Shown here one piece after another: positions 12,037 through 24,100 of a DNA stretch of 64,000 nucleotides (within the stretch, counting starts at the first letter, position 1; the number at the start of each line of letters is the position of its first letter). The stretch lies in NCBI RefSeq assembly GCF_051020765.1, contig NW_027469205.1:248001-312000 (forward strand), in the 5' to 3' direction. Made by a program: the position numbers and the translations under genes. Source of the stretch: Lasioglossum baleicum (lineage: Eukaryota; Arthropoda; Insecta; Hymenoptera; Halictidae). The notes under the pieces are model-generated. The model saw only the letters and a list, made by a program, of their open reading frames with translations, was not told the DNA's origin and did no database searches.

Positions 12037-12250
12037 ACCCTCTGCACCAAGTGTCTTGCTCAGTGCGCAAGGTAGCAAATTAGTAGCATTTACTCCAGGA
12101 ATACATGGTTTGACTGTGAGAATATTGGAATACGTCAAGGTATGGACTTAGCCGTTCTTCTCTCAAAGAAAGTGGTAAAATTCTCGAACGGTTTGACCCT
12201 CGAACTACTATGTCATTCATGAAATTATGGTGCCCATCACTAAAATGTAT
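12037..12250 (+). repeat. Inversion-junction segment, copy 2 (matches 548-760)
   Basis: It carries the A-minus to A-plus switch near 12087-12092 with the same sequences on both sides as the junction at about 595. The shared breakpoint is the evidence for duplication. Confidence 0.8.
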
Positions 12251-12536
12251 ACTAACGTTTTTCTCTGAACACGATGATATACTGTAGATAAGGATGTCTA
12301 CATTCTCGGACGGTGTGGCTTTCGGTAAAATGTTTATCTATACACAAATAGGTATCGCTCTGCAACGGTATGACGGTCTGGTTTAATACTCATTCCGATA
12401 ATTACGGTGTCTATTGCCAATACGGCACGGGGCACTTACTCCCAGAGTGCCTATTTTGACTCTCAGAATCCTAGAATACGTGAAGCTGTTAACTCGGCCG
12501 TTCAAATCCCAAAGAATGAGGTAACGTTCTAGAGCC

Positions 12537-12881
12537 GTTTGACTCTCGAGTTTGCTATTCAGACATAAAAATAAGGTTTCCGTCTGCTACGATGACTACG
12601 ATTTTGTTTCTTTGAGCACCAAGCAAGACACTCGCTGGTTCGGTGGTCGTTCCGGGAAGATAAGCTATTCGATAAAAGGTTTGACTTTATACCAGTTGGC
12701 AACGTTCTCGAACGGTTTGCCGCTGAACTTTAGTATCCATACAATGAATTAGTGTGTCTATTGCGAATACTGCACAATAGATTTACTCTTGGAAGACCTG
12801 GTATGACTCACGGAATGACAGGATAGGTGAAGCTATTGACTTTGCCGTTTGAATCAAGGAGGGTGGAAACGTTCTCGATCG
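12537..12881 (+). repeat. Reference family A unit (345 bp)
   Basis: One full unit counted from the conserved GTTTGAC motif. The family consensus contains two related halves. Each begins GGTAACGTTCTC-AACGGTTTGAC, then has ATTCA-AC-TGAA-TTAAGGTG about 30-50 bp on, and later ATTT followed by a TCTCGG-like stretch. In a well-preserved copy the start of the two halves lies 177 bp apart (31783 and 31960); in another the two halves are about 177 and 170 bp (13544, 13721, 13891). The unit therefore arose by doubling of a sequence of about 173 bp. No coding frame is conserved. Confidence 0.85.
12545..12760 (+). repeat. Rare A subtype with the GGTTCGGTG stretch, copy 1
   Basis: This subtype has GGTTCGGTG-TCG-TC in place of the usual AGCGGGTTAGGTTCTC, followed by GATAAG-TATT-GATAAAA and GACTTTATACCAG. 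Matching units occur at 29218-29425 (opposite strand) and 42485-42690 (same strand). All three are the second or third unit from an inversion boundary. Confidence 0.75.
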
Positions 12882-14399
12882 GATTGAAACTCGATCTTCT
12901 AATTCATACATGAAGTTAAGTTGCCCATCACGGAAATGAAGACTCCTTCCTTTCCCTGATCAGGAAGATATACTTTTGTTGATGTCGGTGAGATTCGCGG
13001 AAGTTAACGCCTTCGAAACGCGTGTTACTTTTTGCCAATTGTTGACGTTCTAAATCGGTTTGACGCTCCATTTTAATACTCCAACCTTGAATTATGGTGT
13101 TTATTGGCAACACTCTTCAGCGTATTAGCTCCTGGAGTACCTGGGTAAACTCTTGGAATCGCAGGATCGGTGAAGCTATCGACATAGCCGTTTACCTCTC
13201 ACAGGCGGTCGCAACGATCTCGTGCGGACTGACCCTCGATTTTCTTATTCATAGACGCAATTAAGGTATCCGTCACTAAAATATATACTAATTTGAATCT
13301 CTGAACTAGTAGTTATGCTATCGATGCAGCGGGTTAGGTTCGCGAAAAATAAATGCCCTCGGTGTAAAGCTTCACTCTCTATGTATTGGTAAACTTCTAC
13401 TACTGTTTGACTCTGTACATTGCCGATAGTATTGCGAATACTGTTCAGCAGATTTACTCCCGGAATACCTTATTTGACACTCGAAATCACAGGATGGGTG
13501 AAGTTATTGACTTAGCCGTCCGAATCTCAAAGTTGGTGGTAGCGCTCTCGAATGGTATGACCCTCGAGTTTTCTATTCATGCATGAAATTAAGGTGCTCG
13601 ACACTAAAATGTATACGAGTTAGTATCTCTGAACACGGTGTAATACTCCCGATACTGCGAGTTAGTCTTTCAGAGGGAAGGGCATTCTGTAATAAGTTTG
13701 ACACTGCACCTATAGGTAATGCTCTACAACGGCTTGACGGCCTGCTTTTAATATTCGAACGGTGAACTAAGCTGTCTATGTACCATACGGTTCAACGGAT
13801 TTACTTCCGGAATACCTGGTTTGCCTCCCTGAATCACAGGATAGGTGAAGCTATTAACTTTCCCGTTCGTCTCGAAAATAGGGTGCTAACGTTCTCGAAA
13901 GGTTTGACGATCGATCTTTTAATGCACATATGAAGTTAAGGTGCCCGTCACTGAAATGGAGACTCATATCTTTATCTGGACAAGAACTGTAATGTACTGT
14001 TATGATATTTTCGATTTTTTTCAAAATTTCAAGTTTTTAATTTCAGAAATCGAATCGTACATGAAAAGTGCCTTTGGAATTAGTTGAACATTCGTTTGTG
14101 TCAATATTATGTTATATAACCTGTTATATTATATGATTGTCTCCATATGTACCTTCGCTGCAGGCTCGATACCACTGGAGTCGTCTTGTCGTTGTGTTCG
14201 GTAGATGGGAACGACACTACTTGATGGTCGTCGGAAATTACTATTGCCTTGATATTGTACCGCATGCATCTGTTCCCAGTTTTCCGTTTATTTATACATA
14301 CTCTATTAACTGTTTTGATATTTTCGATTTTTTTTCATAATTTTCAGTTTTAATTTTAAGAAATTGTATTTCCCAGTAATAGTGTCTTTGGAATTAGTT

Positions 14400-14670
14400 G
14401 AGCGTACGCATATATGACATTATCTTGTTAATGTGATACTTCTGTATGGTCATATTTAATTTCTATAACCTGGGTATTATACTGTAGAGACATGTTTACA
14501 GTCTTACTTATATTTTAGCTAACTGTAATTGACTGACATGATATATTCAATGTTTCTCAAAATTTTCAATTTTCAGTTTAACGGATTGTGTTTCTTAGTA
14601 TCTGTGTCTTTGGCATTAGATGAGTGTACGTTTATGTCAATATATTGTTAAACTTATTCTTTTTTTATAC
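14400..14670 (+). repeat. B unit lacking its GC-rich core
   Basis: After TATCTTGTTAATGTGATAC the sequence jumps to TTCTGTATGGTC. About 90 bp containing the core are gone, leaving a unit of about 223 bp. Confidence 0.75.
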
Positions 14671-15282
14671 GATGGTCTGTATACGTACCTATGCTTCCGG
14701 TGCGTAACGAATGGAGTGGTCTTGCTGTTGAGTTCGGTGGATCGGAGCGACACTACTCTATGGTCCTTGCTAATTTCTTTAACCTTAGTACCCTACCGTA
14801 GCGTTCTTTCGCTGCTTTCTACTTATTTCTACATAGTGTAATTTTTCATTGCTTTTTTTAATTTCCAATCTTTTATTTCCAACATTGTATTTTTTTGTAA
14901 AAGTGCCATTGGAATTAATGGAGTCTAACTTTAAGGAAATATTTCGTTAAATCTGTTGTCATATTAAATGATTGTCTGTATGCGTACCTACGCTGCCGGA
15001 GCGACACAACTGGCTAGGTTTTGCAGTTGCGTACGGCAAATCGGAGCGACACTAGAGAACGATCTTTGTTAATTCCTTTACCCTTGATTTTGTACAGTAT
15101 TCATTTTTCCCATCTTTCCATTTATTTATACATACTGTAATTGGCTGTTATGATATTTTCCATTTTTTGCATGATAATCAATTTTTAGATTAAGAATTTG
15201 TATACCACAGTAGATGTGCCTTCGGTATTAGCTGAGCGAACGTTTATGACAACATTATGTTAAATTCATTGAGGTAATATAT

Positions 15283-15595
15283 GATTGTCTCTATGAGTAC
15301 CTGCGCATCCGTCGATACACGACAGGCGCTGTCTTGTAGTTGCGTTCGGATGATCGGTGCGGCATACAGGATGGACTTCGTTAATGTCATTAACCGTATT
15401 ATAGTACCGTATGCATTCTTTTGCAGTTTCCTATTTGTCTATACACATTTCAAGTTACTGGTATGATGTTATCAGCTTTCTTCTAAATTTTCAATCTTCA
15501 TTTCAAATAATTGCCTTTCTTAGTGATAGTGTCTTTGTCACTGGGTGAGTGTACGTTTCTGCCGATGTTTTGGTAAGCTTTTTGTTGTTTTATAT
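15283..15595 (+). repeat. Reference family B unit (313 bp)
   Basis: One unit from GATTGTCT to the next. The core contains two related stretches of about 24 bp offset by about 45 bp. They are clearest in a neighbouring unit as GGAGCGATACGACTGG (16493) and GGAGCGACACTACTG (16538), each followed by a GGTC motif. The rest of the unit runs through GATATTGTACCGTATGCATTC, TTTATTTATACATACTG and TTATGATATTTTCG. Confidence 0.85.
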
Positions 15596-15838
15596 GATTG
15601 TCCGTATACATACCAACAGTGTTTGTACCAAAACCAAAATGATGTTGTACCGTATGCATTCTTCCGCAGTTTCCTGTTCATTTCTGCGTTCAGTAACTTA
15701 CTGCTATGATATTTCCGTTTTCTTACAAAATCTGGTAGCTGTAACTTTAAAAATTGTCGCTTCCTGTAAAAGTGTCTAATGCAATATTTGAGTGCACGAT
15801 TATGAATATATAATCTTAATCTTATTGTTACTTCATAT
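15596..15838 (+). repeat. B unit with a 70-bp core deletion
   Basis: The unit is 243 bp long. The core between CATACCAACAGTG and GATGTTGTACCG is missing apart from a short unrelated stretch with repeated CCAAAA. Confidence 0.7.
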
Positions 15839-16948
15839 GACTGTCTGCGTACGTACCTACGTGTCATGCACGAGACGGCTGGAATGGGCCTATAGTTGCG
15901 TTCGGTATTTCGGAGCGTCACTACTGTATGACCTACGTTTATTTCTTTAGCCTTTATTTTGTACCGTATGCGCCTTCTTCTAGTCGATCATTCATTCATT
16001 GATACTGTACGATACTGTTATGATATTTCCGATTTTCCCAAAATTATCAATATCTCGTTTATGAAATTGTATTTCCTAGTAAAGGTGTCTTTGGAAATAG
16101 ATGAGGATATGACGATGACATTATTTTGTTAGACTTATTGTTATTTCATATGATTGTCTGTATTCGTACCTACGATTCCGATACTACACGGCTGGAATTA
16201 TTTTGTAGTTGCGTTCAACAGATCAGAGCGACACTACTGTATGGTCCTCTTTAATTTCAAAACCTGGTCTTTGTGCCGTATGCATTTTATCCCAGCCATC
16301 CATTTATTAACACATACTGCAATTTACTTTTACGATATTTTCGATTTGTTTCATAGCTTCCAGTCTTTAAGTTCAAAGACTGTATTTTTTAGGAAAAGTG
16401 TGTATGGAATTAGTTGAGATTACATTTACTACAATATTTTCTTATGTTCATTGACATTTTATATAATTATTCCTATACGTAACTACGGCGCCGGAGCGAT
16501 ACGACTGGAGCGGTCATGTGGGTGCGTTGGGAAGACAGGAGCGACACTACTGTATGGTCTGTGTTGATTTCATTAACGTTGATATTGTACCGTATGCATT
16601 TGTCAGCAGCTTACTATTTATTTGTGCATACTGTAATTTACTGATATGATATTGCCGACTTTATTTAAAAGATCTATTCTCTAATTACAGCAATTGTATT
16701 TTTTTAGGACAAGCGTCTATGGAATTAGTTGGGTATACGTTTATGACATTATTTTGTTAAAATTAATTTGATTTTATTTGATTGTCTGTGTGGCTAGCTA
16801 CGCTTCTGTAGCGACACGCCTGTAGTGGTCTTGCAATGCTTATGGCAGATCGGTGCGGTTTCCATAACCTTGATTATGTACCGTTGTCATTTTCCCCAGT
16901 TCTCAATTTTCTTATACATACTGTAATTTACAGTTATGATATTTCTCA

Positions 16949-16967
16949 TTTTTTTTTTTTTTTTTTT
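16949..16967 (+). repeat. Poly-T run of 19
   Basis: Nineteen T residues occur at the place where other B units carry TTTTTTTC runs of about 6-9. It is a slippage-prone site and may be miscounted in the sequence. Confidence 0.9.
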
Positions 16968-17248
16968 CAAAACTTCAAACTTTTTGTTTTAATAATTGAA
17001 TTTTTTAGGACACGTGCCATGGAATTAGTAGAGTGAACGTTTATAACAATACTTTGATAAATTCATTGTTATGTTATACGATTGCCTCTATACGTACCTA
17101 CGCTGCCGGATTGACGCGCCTGGACTGGTCATGCAGTTTCGTATGGTCGATCGGATCGGATGCATGATCTTCGTTAATTTCATTATCCTTGATATTGTAC
17201 CGTCCGCATTCTTTCGATATTCACTATTTATTTCTACATTCTGTGATC

Positions 17249-17340
17249 TACTGTTATGATATTTCCGATTTTATTCAAACCCTCCAATTTTTATCTCAGA
17301 TATTGTATTTATTAGGAGAAGTGAAAACGTCACAGCAGTA
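17249..17340. other. Centre of the inverted B array, copy 1
   Basis: B+ switches to B- at 17323/17324. TACTGTTATGATATTT (17249-17264) faces its degenerate complement AAAACGTCACAGCAGTA (17324-17340) across about 60 bp, so the two arms of the inverted arrays come close together and could fold. The same centre is found at 62025-62117. Confidence 0.8.
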
Positions 17341-20300
17341 ACTATTGTTCTTATTGTACAATATGACGGTTAAAATCATTATCGTAAACCAGCCAGTAGT
17401 CTCGCTCCGTTCTGTCGTACGCTACTACAAGATATCGCCAATCGTCTCGCGCAAACAACGTAGGCACATACACAGATAATCATACAAAATAACAATTAGT
17501 TGAACAAAATAATGTCATCCGGGTACTCTGAACTAATTCCAAAGTCACTTTTTCTAAGAAGTACATTTTTCTGAGATAAAGATTGAAAATTTTCAAGAAA
17601 AATCGAATATATCACAACAGTAAATTACAGAATGCATAAATAAATGGCAAACTGAGAAAAAATTCATACGGATCAAAAGCAAGGTTATAGAAACAATCGG
17701 AGACGATTCAGTAATGCCGATTCGTTCTGACGTAACCAACTACAATACCTCGCTAGTCGTGTTGCACCGATATCGTATGTACGAATACAGACAATCATAT
17801 AAAATATCAATAAGTCTAACAAAATATTGTCATATACGTAAACACAACTAATTGCAAAGACTCTTTTGCCAAGGAATACAATTTTTTATAATAATGATTG
17901 ATAATTTAAAATAAAAAAAAATAAAAAAATAGGAAATACCGTAACCGTAAATAACACTATTTATAAATAGGTAGAAAACTGCGAAAGAATACAAACGGTA
18001 TAAAATAATGGTTAAAGAAATTAATGACATGTACGTAGACTCAAGTAATTCCAAAGGCACTTTTCATGTGCGATACATTTTCTGAAATTAAAAACTTGAA
18101 ATTCTGAAAAAAATCCAAAATATCATAAAAGCATATTACACTATGTACACAACAGCAGAAAACAGAGAAAGAATACAAGTGATACAATATCAAGGTCAAA
18201 GAAATTAACAGAGACCTAACGGCACTGTTGCTCAGATCTAGCGAACGCAACAACAAAACCAATCCAACCATGTCGCACCGGACTCGTTGGTAAGCATATA
18301 GACAATCATATAATGTAACAACAAGCTTGACAGGAAATGGTCATATATGTACACTCAACTATTTCCAATGACACGGTTACCTAGAATTACAAATCTCTAA
18401 ACAAAAATTTATAATTATGACAAATCGAACATACCATAACACTGAATTACAGCATATGAAATTTAATACATGACTATGATAAAATTAATATTGCACAATA
18501 TTAAGGTTCAAATTATATGCAAAGAACATACAGCAGTGATGCACCGACCTAATGAACGCTACTACAAGACCGCAGCAGCCGTGCCGTTCTGGAAAAGCAG
18601 ATACGCATAGAGACAAACCTATAAAATACCAAGGAACTTAAGAAAATATTGTCATAAACGTACACACAACTAATTCCAATGACACTTTTACTAAGAAATA
18701 CAACTTTTAAAAATAAAGATTTATAATTTCGAAGGAAATAGAAAATTTCATAACAGCAGAATACAGAACGTTTAAATAAATGTGAAACGTCAGAAAAAAT
18801 GGATAGAGTTCAGAACCATTGTTACACGAACGAAGACCATCCAGTATGCCGCTCCGATCTGCCGTACGTAACTACAAAGTCATTACAGCCGTGTCGTTCC
18901 GGAAGCGTAGGTGCGCATACAGGCATATGTATAAAATAACAGTAAGTATAGCTAAATATTGTCATAATAGTACACTTAACTAATTCCAAAGATGCGTTTA
19001 ATAAGAATTACAATTCTTGAAAATATAAATTGGAAACATCGGAGGATATTAAGGATATCGTAAGATTAAATTACGGTATTCGTATATAAAAAGAGAATTG
19101 CGAAAGAGGGAATACGGTACATCATTGTGGTTAAAGGAATTAACTATGAACATTCAGTTGTGCCGCTTCGATCTGCCGTACGCGACTACAAGACCACTCC
19201 AGGACTGTCGTTCCGGAGGCGTAGGTACTTATACAGACAATCATATAAAATAACAGCATGCTTAACAGAATAAAGTGATTAAGGTACACTCAACTGAAAC
19301 CAAAAGCACTTATACTTAGAAGTTCAATTTCTTTAAATGAAGGTTGAAAATTTCGAAAGAAATTGAAAATAACATAACAGTAAATGACAGGTTGCATAAA
19401 CAAACTGAAAACAGGGGAAAACGCGCATGCGGTACAAAATGAAGATTAATGAAATAAACGTGGATCATACAGTAGTGCCTTTCCGATCTACCGAAAGAAA
19501 CATGGAGTCCACTATAGTCGTGTCGCACATGATAGTACACGTATAGAAACAATCATATGAAATAACAATAAGGTTGTCAAAGAAATGTCATAATACTACA
19601 CTCAACAAATTCCAAAGACTATAATTTTTTAAGATAACAGTCGAAAATTTTGAAAAAAGTCGAAAATATCATAACATTGAATCACAGTATGTATAAATAA
19701 ATGGAGAACTAGGATGAAATGCAAGCGGTACGAAATCAAGGATAAAGGAATGGATGGAGACCATACTGTAGTGTCGCCCTATCTGTCGTACGCAACCACA
19801 CGATCTCGCCCGTCGCGCCGCTTTCCACGCGTATGTACGTATAGAGGCAATCATATAATACAACAACAAATTCTACAAAATATTGTCACAGACGTTCAAT
19901 CAATATATAATATCAATATATAAAAAATCAAAAGTCACATTTCTATAAAAATACAATTTTTCAAAATTAAAATTGGAAATTATGAAAATACGAAAAATAT
20001 CACAACAGTAAGTTACAGTTTGTCGAAATAGATAAAAAACTGGGGAGGAAAGCATACGGATCAATATTAAGGTTAATGGAATTAACAAGCGCCATACAGT
20101 AGTGCCGCTTCGATCTGCCGTATGCAACAACGATGCAAATCCAGTCGTGTCGCACTGGAAGCGTTGGTACCAACGAAAAGAATCATATAAAGTTACAATA
20201 AGATAACACGATAACGTTAAAAACGTTCTCACAACTAATTCCAAGGACACTCTTCCAAGGAAATACAACCTTTTAAACTAAAAATTGATAATTGAGTAAA

Positions 20301-21180
20301 AAATTGAATATACCATATGAGTAAATTACAGTATGTATAAGGAAATGGATAATATATTATACAGTATGTATAAGAATATGCGTGCGGTACAATGTAAAGG
20401 TTGGAGAAATCAACGAAGACCATGCAGTAGAATCGCCCAGACCAGCCGTACGTATTTACAAACAAGATCTCGCCAGTCGGGTCGAAGGATAAAGTCGAAG
20501 GATATAGAAATTGACTGTAGTCAGTTTCCTGTAGTTTCTCCCGACCTGCCGGACGCATATACAAGACAGAGTCAGTGGTATCGCTCCGGCAGCGTAGGAA
20601 CGTATACAGACTATGATATGAAATGAAAATAAGCCTAACACAATAACGTCATAACGTGCTCTCATCTAATTCTGATGTCACTTTTACTGAAAACATACAA
20701 TTCTTTAAAATATATATTGAAAATTCAGATGAAAATCGAAAATATCATATCATTAAATTACAGTGTGTGTAAATAAAGGCGAAAATTGGGACAAAATGCA
20801 CACGGTTCAAATCCATCGTTAACGAAATCAACGAAGACCATCCAGTATACCGCTCCGATATGCCGTACGCAAATACAGGACCACTGCAACTGTGTCGCAC
20901 CGGAAGCGTAAGTACGTATACAGACAATCATATAAAGTAACAATATGTTTAACGAAATGATGTCATGAACGTGCACTGAACCATTTCGAAAGATACTTGT
21001 ATCCAGAAACAACATTTTTTTAAGTAACAATTGTCAAATTCCAAAAAAATTGAAATTACCATAACAGTAAATTGCAGTATTATTATACAAATATAAAAAT
21101 CAGAATGAATTGCATGCGTTTCCAAATCATGTCTTATAAAATTAACGGTGACCATACAGTAGTGTTGCCCGATCGGCCGT
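17324..21180 (-). repeat. Satellite B array, minus orientation
   Basis: About 12 units. The landmarks CAATCATATAAAATAACA and CGTAGGTACGTATACAGA recur about every 313 bp. The array ends in the middle of a core (GCCCGATCGGCCGT) and is followed by minus-strand family A after about 10 bp of unclear origin. The break is at a different position in the B unit from the A+/B+ junction at 13985, so the two A/B borders formed independently. Confidence 0.92.
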
Positions 21181-24100
21181 TCCACCATTCACTGTTCGTT
21201 GAACTTTACCCATTCGTTTACTGTCTAACTTTTCACCGGAGGCCATTCCCTCCGAGAAGCTGACTCGCTAAATCGAGGGTAATACTTCGTGTTCTGAGAA
21301 ACAAATAAGTAGATATTTTTGTGACGGGCACCTTCATATCGTGTATGGATTAGGAGATTGGCAGGAGGACTGATCATGAACATTACCGCCCTCTTGAACG
21401 GCTAATTGAACAACAACTTCACCTATAACGTGATTTCGAGTGTCAACCCAGTAAAACCGAGAAGTAAGTCCGCTAAACAGTATTCGGAGTAGACACTTTA
21501 ATTCGCAGTTTGAATATTAACATAGAGGGTCAAACTGTTTGAGAGCGATACCAATTGGTATAATGTCAAACGTTTTAGCAACGACCTTAGCAACCGAAAA
21601 ATTAACCCGCTGCATCGAGAGTATAACTTCGTGATCAGAGTAACAAATTAGTTTATATTCTTGTGGCGGGCTCCTTAATTTCAAGTATGTATAAGATCGA
21701 GGGCCAAACCGTAGGAGAACGATACCAATTGGTATAGAGTCAAACTATTCACCGAAGACCTTACCCTCCGAAAACCAAGCCCGCTGTATCGAGTGTATAG
21801 CAGACTGTTCAAAGGAACGAATTAGCATACGTTTTAGTGACTGTTACCTTAATTTCATGTATAAAACAGAAGATGGATTGCGAAGGTTACCATCATTTTT
21901 GAAGGTCCAAATCTAAGTCTACAGCTTCACTTATCCAATGATTCCGAGAGTCAAGCCTGGTCTTCCGGAAGCAAAAACGCTGTACTGTTCTGGCAATAAA
22001 CACCTTAGTTCACGGTATGAAAAATAACGTACAGATTCACACCATTGTAGATCGTTAAATATTGGCATGTAGTCCAGCTATTTACAGAATGACTAACCTT
22101 CCGAGACCTTATCCCGCTCCTTCGAGAGTGTATCTTCGTGATCAGAGAAACAAATTAGTACACACTTTCGTGTCAGGCACCTGAATATCAGAAATGAGAT
22201 AGAAGATCGAGGGGCATACCGTTTAAGAACGTTGCCACCTTCTTCAATCCGATGGCCGATGGGCAAAGTCAACAGCTTCTCCTGTCCTGTCATTACGTGA
22301 GTCAAGCCTGGTATTCGAGCAGTAATTCCGCTGCACAGTGTTGGCAATAGAAACGTTAATTCACGATGTGAGTATTAATGTAGAGAGTCAAACTGTTTGA
22401 AAACGTTACGCATTGGTATAAAGTCATATTCCATACCGGATTCCCTACCTTCGGAGGACATGACCAGCTGTACCATGGGTATAACTTCGTGTTCAGAGCA
22501 ACAAATTACTAGACATTTTAGCAGACGGATGGCTTAACTAGGAGATCGACTGTCAATCCGTTCGAGAACGTTACCACCGTCATTGAGGATTGAACGGCTA
22601 AGTCAATAACATCACCTATCCTGTGAATCCGAAAGTCAAACCATGTATTGCCGGAGTAAATCCGCAGAACATTACTGCCAACAGGCACCTTAGTTCACTG
22701 CTTGAATATTAATGCAGGCCGTCATGTCGTTGTATAACAATACCCTTTGGTGTAGGTTGAAACTTCTTACAAAATGCCTTACCCTTCGAAAAACTAAGCA
22801 GCCATATCGATAGTACTACGCCCTGATCAGTGGTACAAGCAAGTATCCATTTCAGTGGCAAGCACTTTGACTTCTTGTATGAATTAGAATGTCTAGCGTT
22901 AAACCGCTCGACAACGTTGCCACCTTCTGTGAAAGACGAACGGCTAAGAAAATAGCTTCACCAATCCAGAGATTCCGAGAGTCAAGCTTGGTACTACAGG
23001 AGTAACTCCGCTGAACATTGTACGCAGTAGGCACCATAATTCACGTTCTGAAAATAAAGGTTGAAATTCAAGCTGTCGTAAAGCATTATTAATTGATATA
23101 AAGTCATACTTCATACCGAATACAATGCCCTCAGGGATCCAAACCCGTTGTAGGGAATGTCGTGTTTCCTGTTCACGCTAAAACATATCTATAGACATTT
23201 TGGCACAGGGACCACTTATTTTCATGTTTGAGTATCAAAATCGAGATACCACCCGCTGGAGAACGTCACCACCGTTCATGAGAGTCGCACAGCTAGACCA
23301 ATAAGTTCACGTATACTGTGATTCCGAGAGACAAACCAGGTGCTCCAGGAGTAAATCCGCTGAGCTCTATTGGCAATAGGCACCTCAATTCAAGGTTTGA
23401 ATATTAAGGCAGGCCCGCAAGCCGCTGTAGAACATTACCTATTCGTGCAGAATTAAACTTCTTACAGAATGCCTTACACTCCGAAGTACTGAACCGCTGT
23501 ATCTGAAGTATATCACGGTGTTCAGAGGATCGAACTAGTGCACATTTACTTATGAGCACCTTAATTTCATGCATGACTTAGAATGCCGGGTTTCAAACCG
23601 ATCGAGAACGTTACGAACTTCTGTGCGAGACGAATGGCTATGTCAGTAGCTTCAGCTATCCTGTATGTTCTTGAGGCAACGCAGGTTTTCCTGGAGTAAA
23701 TCCGCTGAAGAGTATTGGCAATAAGCACCTTAATTCACGCCTTGAATATTAAAGTCTTGCGTCAAACCTTTTGGGAACGTTACCAGTTGCTATAACGTCA
23801 AACGTTTTACCGAAGACCTTACAGACTGAAAAACAAATCGGCTCTATCGATAGTATAATATCGTGCCTAGAGAATGAAATTAGAGTCCATTTCAGTGACG
23901 GACTTCTCAAGTTGATAAATGAGTTGAAAATCGGTGGTCCATCTGATCGAGATAGTCGCCATGTTCTGTTAGAGTCAAACAGCTATTCCAGTGGCCTTAC
24001 CTATCCTGTTATTCCGAAAGGCAAACGAGATATTCCGGGAGTAAATGCACTGCGCATTATTGGCAATGGACACCATAGTTCACTGTTCGAGTATCAAAGT

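Larger units (their letters stand above)
7129..12089 (-). repeat. Satellite A array, minus orientation
   Basis: About 14 units read on the minus strand. The left edge is abrupt: plus-oriented AAGACACTTTCTT meets minus-oriented ACCTTAATTCTCCG near 7124-7132, so two units are joined at different internal positions. The longest open frame of the window (149 codons, 8651-9100, minus strand) lies here but consists of satellite sequence and is not a gene. The right edge at about 12089 is the duplicated inversion junction. Confidence 0.92.
12090..13985 (+). repeat. Satellite A array, plus orientation, ending at family B
   Basis: About 5.5 units. The start of the conserved GTTTGACNCTCG motif falls at 12191, 12537, 12882, 13227, 13555 and 13902, giving spacings of 346, 345, 345, 328 and 347 bp. 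These are the measurements behind the unit length. The array ends within a unit (TTTATCTGGACAAGA) where family B begins. Confidence 0.93.
13986..17323 (+). repeat. Satellite B array, plus orientation
   Basis: About 10.7 units. The ATGATTGTCTGTATACG landmark recurs at 14135, 14671, 14970, 15283, 15596, 15839, 16152, 16465, 16780 and 17080. Most spacings are 313 bp (range 299-315); two short intervals are explained by deletions. The unit has a GC-richer core (CCTACGCTGCCGGAGCGACACGACTGG region) and an AT-rich remainder with long T and A runs. It shares no sequence with family A. Confidence 0.93.
13786..19067 (+). repeat. Composite A+/B+/B- segment, copy 1 (matches 59726 to window end)
   Basis: The composite runs from the last A unit through all of B+ and into B-. 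It matches 59726-64000 in the same order and orientation. Well-matched parts are 13786-13980 with 59726-59910, 14077-14315 with 59911-60150, and 17190-19067 with 61956-64000. Copy 1 has about 90 bp of B at the A/B boundary (13986-14076) absent from copy 2, more B units in the middle, and lacks about 45 bp near 17350 and about 125 bp near 18025 that copy 2 keeps. Matching continues to the end of the window. Confidence 0.85.

Noticed and set aside
16949..16967. Poly-T run as a polymerase III terminator or retroposon tail
   Set aside because: It lies at the normal T-rich position of a B unit and has no associated promoter or target duplication.
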